Source: Liolophura sinensis | Lineage: Eukaryota > Mollusca > Polyplacophora > Chitonida > Chitonidae | DNA length: 60,000 nucleotides | Reading direction: 5' to 3' | Assembly: GCF_032854445.1 (NCBI RefSeq) | Contig: NC_088295.1 | Location: 5,150,501 to 5,210,500 of the forward strand | Shown: positions 13,401-23,000 of the stretch, piece after piece | Layout: every line of letters starts with the position of its first letter | Position numbering within the stretch: position 1 is the first letter of the stretch | The notes under the pieces: model-generated | Database searches by the model: none | Told to the model about the DNA's origin: nothing | Seen by the model: the letters and a program-made list of their open reading frames with translations, nothing else | Translations under genes and position numbers: made by a program

Positions 13401-15741
13401 CTAATGGGAGGATTGCAACAGAGCTATGAAAAGGGGTGCATGAATACATGCTTGTAAAAACATTTTGGTGGCTATTAGTAGTACATAGCGATGAAACATT
13501 AGAAGTGGCAGGAATCTTGATGACTTTACAATAAAAGCTTGCTTGTAAATTTCATCACATCTATGGATAACATCTATGAAACTAAAGGGAAGGTTTTATT
13601 GTGACATGATAATACATGCAATGTTAAACATCACAGCAAAGTAGCAAATTCATTACTAATCCCAGTATCTTTATCAGCCATAGCTGACTTCAGTCTTCTG
13701 TACCTGAAAGATTTATTCTAAGGATGGCCTAAATTTTACGACCTGTATTTACAGATAGGGTCTATGCGAGGATTGTCGGACCCCCAAACATCTTACCCAA
13801 TATTAAAAGTTCACAGCTGATTTCCTGGCAGTTTTCAAAACTCCTGAAGAAAAGTGTAGTGTAATTTAAGCAAAACTATATTCCATCTGGGAAATTCGCA
13901 ATCTTGTTACCATAGCAACTGTAGAAATGGACAGATGAAAACTCTCCATTTCTGTATCCATTAAGAACAATTAGTGTAGTAGCCCAGACAACAAAGTCAC
14001 AGAATGGACAAAACTGACAAATGCAAGGCGCTACACACTGTCAGCTGTGTATCCGTATAACCACCAATATTTCACATACAATACATCTGGAGCTAGATTT
14101 GAACACGGATACAGACAGACAGACGGACAGACAGACAAAATTGTGATACCTAAAAGTTGGGCATTTAAAATTATCCTCAAGATGCAGTGAGCAAATCCCT
14201 CAAAAATTCACTTTTGCCCATTCATTTTCATACATGTAACGAGCGAATCAAAAGGTTTAACGAACTTCATCAGATAATTACAGAAGACATGCATAAAAGC
14301 AGTGAATGTTAAATAGAAAGATTCAAAAACTTACAACGGTGGCCGATGAACAGTACTGCAAAAAGCTGGTTTCTGGTTTCCATTTCCAATATCAAAGTTT
14401 AACCGTAACCCCTTCCTTTTGGCTGCAGAACAGAATAAAAGATATTAACAAACTTGCCTATGCAGAATGTTCAGATTATTTCAACAGATCTTTTTTTGTG
14501 TGCAAGAGACCAGTGAGTACAATTTCAAAACTTGAAATATTCAGATTGTAACTCACTGAATTAACTTTTGCATGCACTCATAAGGATGGACAATTTCAAC
14601 ATTTTCTTTTTAGCACGTCTGAACCACTATTCAAATGTGTTTCCTTCTTTCTTGCAACCAAATACACCACTGAATTCTTTTTCAATACACAATACTTTGA
14701 AGCACAGTAAATGTTCTTCCTCTGGTTTTACAATGAGCATGTTATTGAAGTGACAATTGCTGGCAGCGAGAGCCTGACCTGTATCCTCGCCATCCATGGT
14801 CCAGCTACCACGCTCTTACTGCCCATGCAGCACTGAAGCGTCAAGGCAGCAGGTGAGTGTGGGCAGTCGGCAGTTCACAGCCTCAACATACACGGCAGCT
14901 ACTTGCTAGAGTGCCTCTACACCTCGCCTCCTCACAAACACCTCACCATCAGTCTGCTGACTGAAAAAATAAGCCAATTTAAATTAGTTCCATGAGATGA
15001 TCATTGAAAATTTATCATACCTGTTCAAATAATTTAAAACTTCATTGCAACATGTGTCTAGCTATTTGTAACAAAATGATATATGGCGGTAACATCTGGG
15101 AGTTTTTGTTACAATTTAAGATCATTACCAAATAACATCGGTTAACCAGGCATGGTGATAAAGCGTGTTAACACACTTGCATTACGGCCTGTGGAGTATT
15201 AAAGAAATATTTCAAATTAAACATTTCCATTTGACGCAGAAAAGCTTACTAGTGAGGCATTCTTACTCTTGCTAGACCACAGGGCATATCTATTTCTGCC
15301 AATAATTAGGGCTGACAGCAGGAAGCAATTCACAGCGTCTATTTCCTTCCGAAGACAGCAGAGACCAGAGAGAGATGTGGTCAGAATGAAGAGTTGTGTG
15401 ATGTATCAGGTTGTACACAGAAGCCCACGTGCTCGCAGTGCTAACGTCAACGATTAGCTCAATGTGTCCATGTGTCTGTCAGTGTCAGTATTGCATACAC
15501 TCTCCACAGCAAAATACTACATGACACAACAAAAGAACAATGGTCTACTATTAACATTGCTTAGAGTTCCCTTTGCAATCAGTTCGGCTACTTTTTGCCG
15601 CTATTGACTAAGTTTTATGAAGTCATACAACTGTATGAGTCATGGTTGCCGAAAATAGCGTCAACTACGATCGGACTGGAGTCCCTGGCAAGCAGAGAAT
15701 ACCCCACCTTGAGTGTCATCCGACCGCTCCTGGGCCGCCAT
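4297..15741 (-). CDS. MAP2K4: MAP kinase kinase 4 (MKK4) gene, 12 coding exons
   Basis: Dual-specificity kinase acting in the cytoplasm; the family phosphorylates the TxY loop of JNK and also p38. Exons (5' to 3'): 15741-15708, 14422-14335, 11604-11497, 10626-10567, 10333-10220, 8069-7950, 7598-7479, 7218-7167, 6612-6485, 6207-6130, 5392-5207, 4410-4297. Phases agree at every junction except one missing base in exon 4. With that base the product is 400 residues; human MKK4 has 399. Visible: docking site KRKGLRLNF (13-21), glycine loop GRGAYG (113-118), ATP lysine in IMAVK (135), HRD (231-233), DFG (251-253), activation loop with Ser261 and Ser265, PERI, and a C-terminal DVD-like region (about 364-390). 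An in-frame TGA lies upstream of the ATG, and the start context AAGATGG is good. It is divergent from prominin. Confidence 0.95.
4411..5206 (-). other. MAP2K4 last intron
   Basis: AT-rich, no array or mobile element recognised. Confidence 0.5.
5207..5392 (-). CDS. MAP2K4: MAP2K4 exon 11: kinase C-lobe
   Basis: 186 nt, phase 0. Encodes [20 protein letters not shown] and onward to [16 protein letters not shown]. The first Met codon is internal, not a start. Human MKK4 has [20 protein letters not shown] here. Donor TTG|GTGAGT. Confidence 0.95.
5676..5760 (-). mobile_element. SINE 3'-tail fragment in a MAP2K4 intron
   Basis: Reverse complement ends with ATTCTTGAGCA...AAACACCAATCAAATAAATA, the tail shared by the full SINEs at 41042 and 44484. 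The 5' part is missing. Confidence 0.75.
5870..6115 (+). repeat. Dispersed repeat A, copy 1
   Basis: Shares with 29945-30175 an ordered series of blocks: GAAAATCATCTAAT, a GATCG(C/G)AAAGCCTT block, a T-rich TTTCA(A/T)TTTTTGGATTTT block, then CCC(A/G)(C/T)AAAACA and an AA(A/T)TGGTGT(A/G)G-like block. Family unknown to me. Confidence 0.7.
6130..6207 (-). CDS. MAP2K4: MAP2K4 exon 10: PERI and helix F
   Basis: 78 nt, phase 0. Encodes [20 protein letters not shown] then SLGITL. The PERI and SDVWSLG motifs are intact. Acceptor TTTTCAG, donor CTG|GTAAGT. Confidence 0.95.
6285..6390 (+). repeat. Dispersed repeat B, copy 1
   Basis: Shares with 31140-31255 the blocks ATTAATTTCTT, GAAAACT, TCATTTTATGGCC and CTGAAA...TTTACA in the same order. 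Probably an old interspersed element. Confidence 0.55.
6485..6612 (-). CDS. MAP2K4: MAP2K4 exon 9: catalytic and activation loops
   Basis: 128 nt. Completes HRD, then [20 protein letters not shown] and the activation loop [15 protein letters not shown]. Vertebrate MKK4 has SIAKTRDAG, where the Ser and Thr are phosphorylated by MAP3Ks. Here the second acceptor is Ser (AGC), a conservative change. Confidence 0.95.
6833..6975. mobile_element. MITE-like element with terminal inverted repeats
   Basis: About 143 bp. The left end CAGGGCCCAGTTTTGCAAAG and the right end CTTTGTAAAACTGGCCCCTG are inverted repeats with two mismatches in 20. The interior is AT-rich, partly palindromic and non-coding. The CAG start resembles hAT-type ends, but no clear 8-bp target duplication is seen. 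Intronic in MAP2K4. Confidence 0.75.
7167..7218 (-). CDS. MAP2K4: MAP2K4 exon 8: start of the catalytic loop
   Basis: 52 nt encoding [17 protein letters not shown] plus the first base of the catalytic Asp codon. The HRD motif is therefore split across the intron. Acceptor ATTCCAG, donor AGAG|GTAAGA. Confidence 0.95.
7479..7598 (-). CDS. MAP2K4: MAP2K4 exon 7: hinge and helix D/E
   Basis: 120 nt, phase 0. Encodes [20 protein letters not shown] and ends [16 protein letters not shown] is the hinge. Acceptor TTTTCAG, donor GCT|GTAAGT. Confidence 0.95.
7950..8069 (-). CDS. MAP2K4: MAP2K4 exon 6: helix C region
   Basis: 120 nt, phase 0. Encodes [20 protein letters not shown] then [20 protein letters not shown], nearly identical to the human segment. 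Flanked by CTTTGCAG and GAA|GTAAGT. Confidence 0.95.
8070..9671 (-). other. MAP2K4 intron 5, unique part
   Basis: No exon or element recognised. Short open frames on both strands look random. Confidence 0.45.
9672..10155. repeat. 54-bp minisatellite in MAP2K4 intron 5
   Basis: About nine copies containing AATATCAGAATATAGCAAAA followed by TTACTTGGTATACGGGTG. It begins about 65 bases inside the intron from the exon 5 donor and does not include exon sequence. Confidence 0.9.
10220..10333 (-). CDS. MAP2K4: MAP2K4 exon 5: kinase N-lobe, glycine loop and ATP lysine
   Basis: 114 nt, phase 0 on both sides; acceptor TTTGCAG, donor AAG|GTCAGT. Encodes [20 protein letters not shown] through IMAVK. The GxGxxG-type loop and the invariant lysine are intact. 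Human MKK4 has the closely similar [20 protein letters not shown]. Confidence 0.95.
10567..10626 (-). CDS. MAP2K4: MAP2K4 exon 4, carrying an apparent 1-base deletion
   Basis: Acceptor CCAACAG, donor TCA|GTAAGT. The first part reads [12 protein letters not shown] in the frame set by exon 3, matching human IERLRTHSIESS. The second part reads GKLQISPDS, matching human GKLKISPEQ, but one frame over. The exon is 60 nt where 61 are needed, so one base is missing near 10593-10595. Read literally, the frame reaches a stop early in the next exon and the kinase domain is lost. See the finding on this site. Confidence 0.85.
10735..11250. repeat. Three diverged copies of a roughly 180-bp unit
   Basis: Each copy has CAATTAAACT(C/T)A(A/G)GCATGCACAA, then a segment with AAGTTTCA and GTTGCAT...ACAAAATCTG. 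The last copy ends with a (GACA)n run. Located in MAP2K4 intron 4... the intron between exons 3 and 4. Confidence 0.7.
11497..11604 (-). CDS. MAP2K4: MAP2K4 exon 3: N-terminal linker
   Basis: Acceptor TTTCAG, donor AGAT|GTGAGT, 108 nt. Its first base completes the Phe codon (PPF, as in the human PPFK region). It encodes a low-conservation Gly/Asn/Pro/Thr-rich linker ([12 protein letters not shown]...MGHRTQ). Called from splice sites and phase match on the 5' side rather than residue conservation. Confidence 0.8.
11816..12016 (-). mobile_element. SINE, antisense, tRNA-like head missing or decayed
   Basis: Reverse complement contains the SINE body (TTCCTCTCCGGCCGTACGT, GGGTTTCC, CCACCATAATGCTGG) and the tail (AAGTGAAATATTCTTGAGTA then CGACGTAAAACACC and an AAAT run). 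Same family as 41042-41307. Confidence 0.85.
12020..14334 (-). other. MAP2K4 intron between exons 2 and 3, remaining part
   Basis: No exon found; a short (GACA)n run lies near 14111-14140. Small open frames are not supported. Confidence 0.45.
14335..14422 (-). CDS. MAP2K4: MAP2K4 exon 2: JNK docking (D) site
   Basis: Acceptor TTCTGCAG, donor CCGTT|GTAAGT. Encodes KRKGLRLNF followed by a Gly/Asn-rich linker ending HRPP. Human MKK4 has KRKALKLNF at the same place, the basic-plus-hydrophobic docking motif that binds JNK and p38. 88 nt, entering with 2 bases and leaving with 2. Confidence 0.92.
14779..14797 (-). CDS. MAP2K4: Possible alternative first coding exon of MAP2K4
   Basis: ATG GAT GGC GAG GAT ACA G is followed by the donor GTCAGG. 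It ends in phase 1, exactly like exon 1, so it would also splice in frame to the docking-site exon at 14422 (MDGEDT-Ala-KRK). An in-frame TAA lies 21 bases upstream of the ATG, as expected for a first exon. The surrounding 14770-14950 is richer in GC than nearby intron. There is no transcript evidence; it could be chance. Confidence 0.4.
15708..15741 (-). CDS. MAP2K4: MAP2K4 coding exon 1
   Basis: Begins ATG GCG GCC and encodes [11 protein letters not shown] plus one base (phase 1). The donor is AAG|GTGGGG, weaker than the other donors of this gene. The following exon supplies CC, completing an Ala codon. An upstream in-frame TGA supports this ATG as the start. Human MKK4 also begins MAA, which may be coincidence. 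Confidence 0.8.
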
Positions 15742-15746
15742 CTTGG
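15734..15746 (+). promoter_or_regulatory. YY1-type site overlapping the MAP2K4 start codon
   Basis: GCCGCCATCTTGG (minus strand CCAAGATGGCGGC) matches the known YY1 consensus and contains the ATG. In vertebrates this motif is common just downstream of transcription starts. Whether it binds here is inference. Confidence 0.5.
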
Positions 15747-15916
15747 AAACACAACTGAATTTACGCCTGTCAGTTTTTAATCGACTATAAGCTCAAATCA
15801 CCATTTAAAGTTCTGCGCCTCAATCCGTCTTGGCGAGTGTATCTTCACGAAACAGGTAGCCGATATCCCCGCCTCATAGAAAATAGGAAAGTAGAGCGAT
15901 GTTCATTTCTGTGAGA

Positions 15917-15992
15917 TGACTCATTGCGGGATCTACTCGGGAAAAGCCCTTGACGTCATCAGGCGTCACGAGTCCACAGCGAGGTCACGTGA
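15917..15992. promoter_or_regulatory. AP-1, CRE and E-box cluster upstream of MAP2K4
   Basis: Perfect palindromic sites within 76 bases: TGACTCA (15917-15923), TGACGTCA (15951-15958) and TCACGTGA (15985-15992). They lie 176-251 bases upstream of the MAP2K4 ATG. AP-1 and CRE sites are bound by Jun/ATF, targets of the JNK pathway, so feedback is conceivable. The sites read the same on both strands. Confidence 0.5.
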
Positions 15993-16021
15993 TGGACATT
16001 ACGCACAAAAGGTGACAGTCT

Positions 16022-16030
16022 TATATATAG
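16022..16030 (+). promoter_or_regulatory. TATA-like element
   Basis: TATATATAG, about 30 bases downstream of the E-box. It could serve a plus-strand transcript starting near 16053, or be irrelevant AT-rich sequence. There is no transcript evidence. Confidence 0.25.
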
Positions 16031-17210
16031 GTAGCAGATAACAGTAGAGGGGAACAGATGAGTGTATGGCAGTCGTTAGTCATAATCTCGGTACCAGGTG
16101 TCAGGGAGTGCTGATGACACTCAGTCGATTTCCTAACTTGCTTCGTATAATTTACAAACTCAATTTTGGTTTCAAGGGAGATCACCCAGGGTTAGCTAGT
16201 GCATTCTATGAATGGTACGTATCATACCGGTACCTCAAGAAAAGGTTGAAATACAAAACAACCATTAGGCTGTATAGAGCTTAATTAAATCCCACAAGAG
16301 TTCTAAGAAATTCGCATGTTTAAAGAAAGTATCCAGTCAAGAGGAGCAAAATAAAGTTGAAATGAAAAAGGATTATTTAAGTACACGTGTGTTCTATATA
16401 AAATCGTAAATAGATATATTTAATATCATTTGTTTTCTGTTGCTGTAAATTTTACTGGTAGGCATACAGTGGTGGTTTTCCCCTGAATGTATTAGGGGGT
16501 TAAGTGAATGGGAATATAAAGTAAAACTAACAGTAAATACTTACTGTAATCGTTTACTTAATCTTGCGACACCCGTCTTCTTTTAATTTTGTCATCATCA
16601 TTGTACGTGTAACCTAACGTTTTCGCTAAATAGGCCTTTATATGGTAGTCCGCCGAGATTGCTTAGTTTGTTAGTTTGGCAAATTTGGCTATACCTAACG
16701 TCAGAGTAATTTCGAACCAGGAGGTGTAGGGTACTGTACTAATGTGTTTGTCGTGAGTACATAGATCTGAATAAGGATGCTATACAAAACCAAGTCTAAT
16801 TGATTTGTCTTAGATATAGACCTATATGTATTCTCACATATGGTTTTTTATGCCATAGGCCTACTAAAGAATTTTCACTTTTATGAGTGGAGAACACTGC
16901 AGAGTGTGATAAACAGTGGAAACTTGGCAAGTTCAGTACCGGAGAACTTTCCCATACGTAAGCAACTGATGGAAGTCAAAAAGTAACCGACGAATTTCAT
17001 GATGATCACATAACAGAAACGCGCGCCGCGCCCACTTATTGTATGCCCCAAAACAATAGGAACAGGGGCCGGAGCCTTGTAAATTCCCAGTGTGGAGATA
17101 CGGTCTTGAACCCTCGATCGTCTCTTATAATGCATATACACTACATGTCATTTTTCACGTCATAGGCCTATTGTGGTACGGTATCTGATTGTGGTTCTCA
17201 CATCGCTTCT

Positions 17211-17280
17211 GTCGTCGTCATATGACTGAAAAATTGTTGAGAACGACGTTAAACCCCAAGCACTCACTCACTCACTCACA
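17211..17280 (+). mobile_element. Molluscan-type SINE tail fragment
   Basis: TCATATGACTGAAAAATTG, then ACGACGTTAAACCCCAAGCA and a (CTCA)n run. Related tails occur at 33128, 33524 and 43622. Only the 3' end is recognisable. Confidence 0.7.
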
Positions 17281-17682
17281 TCGCGTCTGCATGTATACAT
17301 AGCAGTTGTTTCAGCCAGCCTTTGCGGACCAACAATACTAGATCATACAATTTTGGAAACATGTTTTACACAGAAAGCCGAGATTGACTAACTAGTGACT
17401 ATTTTACATTTTCATCTCATTTCATATATTTCTGTGATATGCGCTGTTCTGTGAAAATGGCATGTATACTGTTTACGGCAAATGAGCTGATCAGGCGTGA
17501 GAGAGTAAATAGCGTACGCTATAAATTCACATAGCGTACATTTTAGCCGTTCTATGGGGAGACTACTCTCGAGACCTTGTACATGCACTGCAGGTCGTCG
17601 GCCGCTTGTTGTCATGAAAGCTACACGCACGATTGGCGAGAACCAGGGAAGCCACACATTCCATGTCCGAGGATGGTGTTGA

Positions 17683-17707
17683 ACATAACATAACATAACA
17701 TAACATA
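17683..17707. repeat. (ACATA)5 microsatellite
   Basis: Five perfect pentanucleotide copies. Confidence 0.9.
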
Positions 17708-18071
17708 AAAGATGATGCCAAAATCAGACGAAAGAGCATAAAAACACATTTGCAAATATCACATTTTATATTTTTTTCGATTTTTTTTTACGAGAAATTT
17801 GGGAACAGCTCTTGGTATATACCGTCGTAGCATAATGCTGTTCTAAAAAAGGATGTGATATACATGTCTAATAAATTTATTTGAATGTAAATTTGTTGTT
17901 CATATCTAAACACATGTATGGATTCAGTGTGAACTTATGAATGTATTAAAAATATAAAAATGTATATCAAAATGTAACATTTGTTAGCATATAGTGCCCA
18001 AATATTTTAAAATATGCTGTGCATCATCATTTACAACATTATTACGCAGACAATAGTGGTCCCAAATATGT

Positions 18072-18220
<149 letters not shown>

Positions 18221-19506
18221 AATTTAATTTGATGATTGATGGATATTTTGCTAACAATCTCGGGTATATAGCTTCGTTTAAGTGGCTTCCACTGACATTG
18301 TTCGTTCATTTCAGAGCCGCCTCTCTGGAAGGCTATAGAGCACCAGGCTTGACAGGCCCTTCAATCATACATCTATGTATACTGACACCGGGTAGACCAA
18401 TTCTTGATACATCTGCCAGTAGCATGATACATGTATATGCATTGTAAGTCACAACGTACGTTATCGACATCACAGCTTTTTATGACAGGTCTACCTTCAA
18501 ACCCGAACACTGGTAGGTATTACATTCAGTACCGATAACCAGGTTACTGCGGGGAAGCCTGTCTGAATATAAGTGCGTACAAGTATACTTTCGGCCAACG
18601 AAATTGCCTGCATCTGCCTAGCTAAACCATATAGGACATACGCAAAAGTTTCTGGGTTCAGCCTCATCACCTAGAGCAAATATATACACGCACAATGCAT
18701 TAGGAGATAAGGCATAATCAGCACATATTTGAGACAAACATACTTATATTATCCATCCGCGTTGTCCTCTTATCAATTTTGTATAAAACTGTTTTTGTTT
18801 CTCCGTTGATTTCCTTTCGTATATACTTTAAATTCTTTGTCCATAATGATATTAAGTTTTATTAGAAAGTAATCCGAATTATTGTAAATCATCAAAAAAT
18901 GCTAAAAATTTTCGAGGTTTGTTTTCCACAGTCCATGTGTCGTTAAAACCCGTTGTTTAATAAGTCTTGCATGTCGTCAATAGGCCTAATGAGAAATGAG
19001 CATTGCGTGTACATGTTCTAATCGACAGCGCTATTGTCTTTTGTTTTACTATAGCATGTCGACTGTTTCTATTTATTGTGTTCTGGTAAAGTAAAGACAC
19101 TGCAGCTTAGCAACAGAGAATGATGGCAATCATGCGCATTCTAATCCATGTTCTTAATTTAAAATTAAAGTTACTTCTCTTATGGTATTAATGATGATTT
19201 GCGAGCCAGTGAATTCGGAGCCCCGACAGCTCCATGCGACTTCAAAAGTTAAAGAAAGCGTTTTCTTATTATTTTTTTTATATATATACTTAGGCCTATA
19301 TACCGGTAGTTTATTTTCTTTATATATATTTTTTTTTTTTGTATACATATGCACATGAAGATTACAGAACTAAATTTGATTCGTGTGGGCTATTTAATGA
19401 GATCAACCATTGTAAAATCAGGAAGAAGACATCAACAAGAACGAGATAAGAGTTAACACTCGTACACTGTGAGGGCGACAGGTATGACATACGGGGCGTG
19501 GTCTCG

Positions 19507-19514
19507 TGACGTCA
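19507..19514 (+). promoter_or_regulatory. Perfect CRE upstream of prominin
   Basis: TGACGTCA about 320 bases before the prominin ATG, in a CG-rich stretch (19480-19830) that contrasts with the AT-rich DNA before it. This is a plausible promoter region; the transcription start is not determined. Confidence 0.4.
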
Positions 19515-19827
19515 CACTCCTCTTGAACCAGACCAGCGAGACGAGGAGAACCGAGAAATGCCGTCCACAAACAGATGACGAGAGAGGTGACTGTTACAGT
19601 TCGAGAAGATATATGTCCTCTTCGTGGACGTGTCGTTATGCATTGTTTGGCGAGAATTTGTTACTTAGATATCCCTGCATTAGAAGTTGTCACTAAAGGA
19701 ACTAAATTCTGATTGAAACGGCGATCCAGACGGGCACCGACCGTTGTTGTTGTAGCGCACCGAGTTACGTGTTTGACAAGTTTGTTAGCGACACCGTGCC
19801 AGGACAAGCTCGAAGATTAGCCTTAGA

Positions 19828-20068
19828 ATGGCAAGGCTGTCATGGATAGTACACCAGTATGGTGTTGTGTTGATGTGTGTTTGTGTGATCGCGATAGCCG
19901 CCCAGGAGTCCGCGTCTCCATCCCCGTCCCCGACACCTGCCCTTGCGACGGACGGCGAGAGTGACAATGAAATGTCCTCATTGGCAAAAGGAGTCCAGCC
20001 TTTGTTTGAAATGACAAACGTTTTCCTTGGCAATATAGTGCAACCTCACAGAATTGGAGACAGTTTTA
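19828..20068 (+). CDS. PROM1: Prominin exon 1: signal peptide and N-terminal ectodomain
   Basis: 241 nt, 80 codons plus one base. Starts MARLSWIVHQYGVVLMCVCV, a hydrophobic signal peptide, with likely cleavage near AIAA-QE. Later LAKGVQPLFEMTNVFLGNIV then QPHRIGDSF parallels human [20 protein letters not shown]. Donor TTTA|GTAAGT. Confidence 0.9.
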
Positions 20069-23000
20069 GTAAGTTTAACCAACTAATGATAAGTTAGTTT
20101 AAAACTCACCTGTGCTGTATGCAGTTGCTCACATGTTTGAATAACAACAGATCATTTATCAACAGGTTATAGGGAATGAAGAGGTATTCAGGTATAATAC
20201 TTGTCAACAGGAATAATTATCATAAACAGGTGTACATGTACACATGTATAGGTAAAGGCTTGTTGATGAATGACAGCAGGCCTGCGTATGTGGTGACTTC
20301 TGGTGGTTTCTTTCCCACCCTGCCAGGTTTTCCCCCTTACTGTTCTTGGTTTCTCCAAGACTCTACTAGGTTTCTCTGACACTCTGTGAGTTTTCTCCAG
20401 ATTTTATTATGTATCTCCAATACTCTACATGCTAGATTTCTCCAACACTCTACATGCTAGATTTCTCCAACACTCTGCTAGATTTTTTCCAGACTCTGCT
20501 AGGTTTTTTCGCCACAGCCAATTAGGTTTGTCTGACACTCTTCTAGGATTCTCATCACACCGTGCTATGGATTCTCCTGCACTCTGCTTGGTTTTCTCAC
20601 ACACTCTGTTAGGTTTCTAACACACTCTGCTAAGTGTCTTTCTGCGCCCTGCTAGGTTTCTGCCACACTCTGCTAGGTTTCTTTCTACACCCTGCTAGGT
20701 CTTCTAGGTTTCTCCCACAATCTGAGCTCTAGGTTTCTCCCACAATCTGAGCTCTAGGATTTTCCCATATTCTTCTGGATTTCTTTTTACTCCCGGATAG
20801 GTTTGTCTCTCCCTCACTCCCATACGGATTCTCCCATACTGCTAGGTTTCCCCAAACTATTCCTGTTTTTGCCCCTCACTGTGCTCAGTTTCTCACATAT
20901 TGTGCTCGGTTTGTCTCCACACTCTGATAGGTTTCTCCCACTCCCTGGTAGGTTTCTTCCTGCACTGTGCTATGATATTCCCACTCTGTTATGATTCTCC
21001 CATAGTCTGTTTGGTGCCCGCACACTCACACACTGCTTTGAATTGCCACAATTATCTCGCCCATAGTCTGCTTGGATTCTTCCATACTTAGTTTCCACTG
21101 CACCTTGCCCAGTTTCCTCCATACTCTGCTTGGATTCTTCCATATTTGGTTTCCATCGCACCTTGCCCAGTTTCCTCCATACTCTGCTTGGATTCTTCCA
21201 TACTTGGTTTCCACTGCACCTTGCCCAGTTTCTTCCATACTCTGCTTGGATTCTTCCATACTTGGTTCCCACCGCACCTTGCCCAGTTTCTTCCATACTC
21301 TGCTTGGTTTCCTCCACCAAATAACCTGACCAACGTCAAGAAGGTGAAGTACATGTATTCTCAAATAAAGAATATATATTATAATCAGGTGAAAAAAAAA
21401 ACACTGATTGAAAGAGTTTTATTTACTTAAGAGGATGTACGTGTAGGACCGCTTTTAACATACATTAAGAGGTATTCAATTTCTATGGAGATTTTGTGAT
21501 TGCGACATGATTTTGTGAGTAGGGATAACGGATTGTAAAGAGGTGTGCCACATGGTTTTCACCCTTTATTTCACGGTTTGACACAAATCAGTTATAAATA
21601 GATGTCTCATGATCAATAAGTCATATTTATTCCTTTTGGGTTCCATATGTGTTTTCTGAAAAACACACACAGGTTTATGTATACCTATCTACACATGTAG
21701 TATGCATGATATGTGTATATGTGTGAGATATGTATTGAGACTCAATCTGGAAGCACTTGTCAGCAGCCTAGTTTGGCCAGCCAGGCAGAGTTCCCTTGTT
21801 TGTTTGACCTACTCAGTTCAGCCAGGATCTATATCAGGTGTGACATATGCATGTTCTACCCATGATATATGGAAAAAGAAAAAACAAAAAAGGAATGTGT
21901 GGAGGGACATACAAGGTTGGAGTGTTGTGTGCCGTCAAATAATGAAGTGTCTAAACGATTGGAGTTATTTTGTAATGAAATCTATGTCTTTTTATACATA
22001 AGTATCTGATACTTACATCGTTGTTACATGAATATCGTGTGCATGTAAAATAAACAAGTAAATTTCGAAGTCATGAGTTGTCATAAAAAAAGTCGTGAAT
22101 TTTGGAAAGTGTGGAAAAGTGTGGAAAGTGTCTTGAATTATATTCATGAGACCAGAGTACATTAATGTACTAATGTTTATGTTAGTATGATGACATAATC
22201 ACCATATGAACAGTCATCAAGCATCTTAGCAGCTTCACTTAATGGTGCAATATAGGTCTTCATATTTAGTCATGTTGTGTGGTCAAGAATTATTGTCAGA
22301 TTTGGTCATGAATATTATAGTGGCAAGTTTATGTTTTTACTGTTATCTGGCAGCCCTGTGCAGTCAATTCACATGAATCTAGCTGTTGTTGTAAGGTGCA
22401 TGTGCCTGTAGGATATACAGAACTTTACAGAATTTGTAGTCCAGTATAAATGTTACTATGTTAGGATTGTTATATGTAATTATATAAGAAACTAAAAGCA
22501 GACAGATATATATATACTTAGCGCCATTAAAAACGCACGGGTAAAGTCTGTATTGCATCAAACTCTCACATGAACTGTGGTTGTTTTTTGGGTTAGAAAA
22601 TTAGTAAATCAAAGAAAGATACGTGACGACTTGTGTGACGTATGTAATGGACATTTGCTTGTTTCTGGAGTCTAAAATAGAAACAACTAAATGTCCATTA
22701 CTAAACATTACCTCGGTAACCTATGTTGCGCATGTCGCCATTATTAGATCATTGTTAATTTACTAATTCTCTATCCAAACAACAAAATTTCATATGAGTG
22801 TTGCATGATTTGCATGAATTCCAATATATGCCTTCCCCATCTATTTTTAATGGATCTTAGTATGATTTTTGTGGATTACATACATGTGGATAATATTAGG
22901 TACTGCAGAGATTCATTTCTAAGTAGAGTACTATATGGATTCATTTGTAGGTACAGTGTGAATTCATTTCCAAGTACTGTATGGATTCTGATCCTTGTCG

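Noticed and set aside
19469-19696. 75-codon open frame upstream of prominin
   Set aside because: Probably 5' UTR or promoter DNA of prominin; no homology. A regulatory uORF is possible but not shown.
20970-21364. Open frames of 85-116 codons on both strands
   Set aside because: Artefacts of the 58-bp tandem repeat in prominin intron 1.
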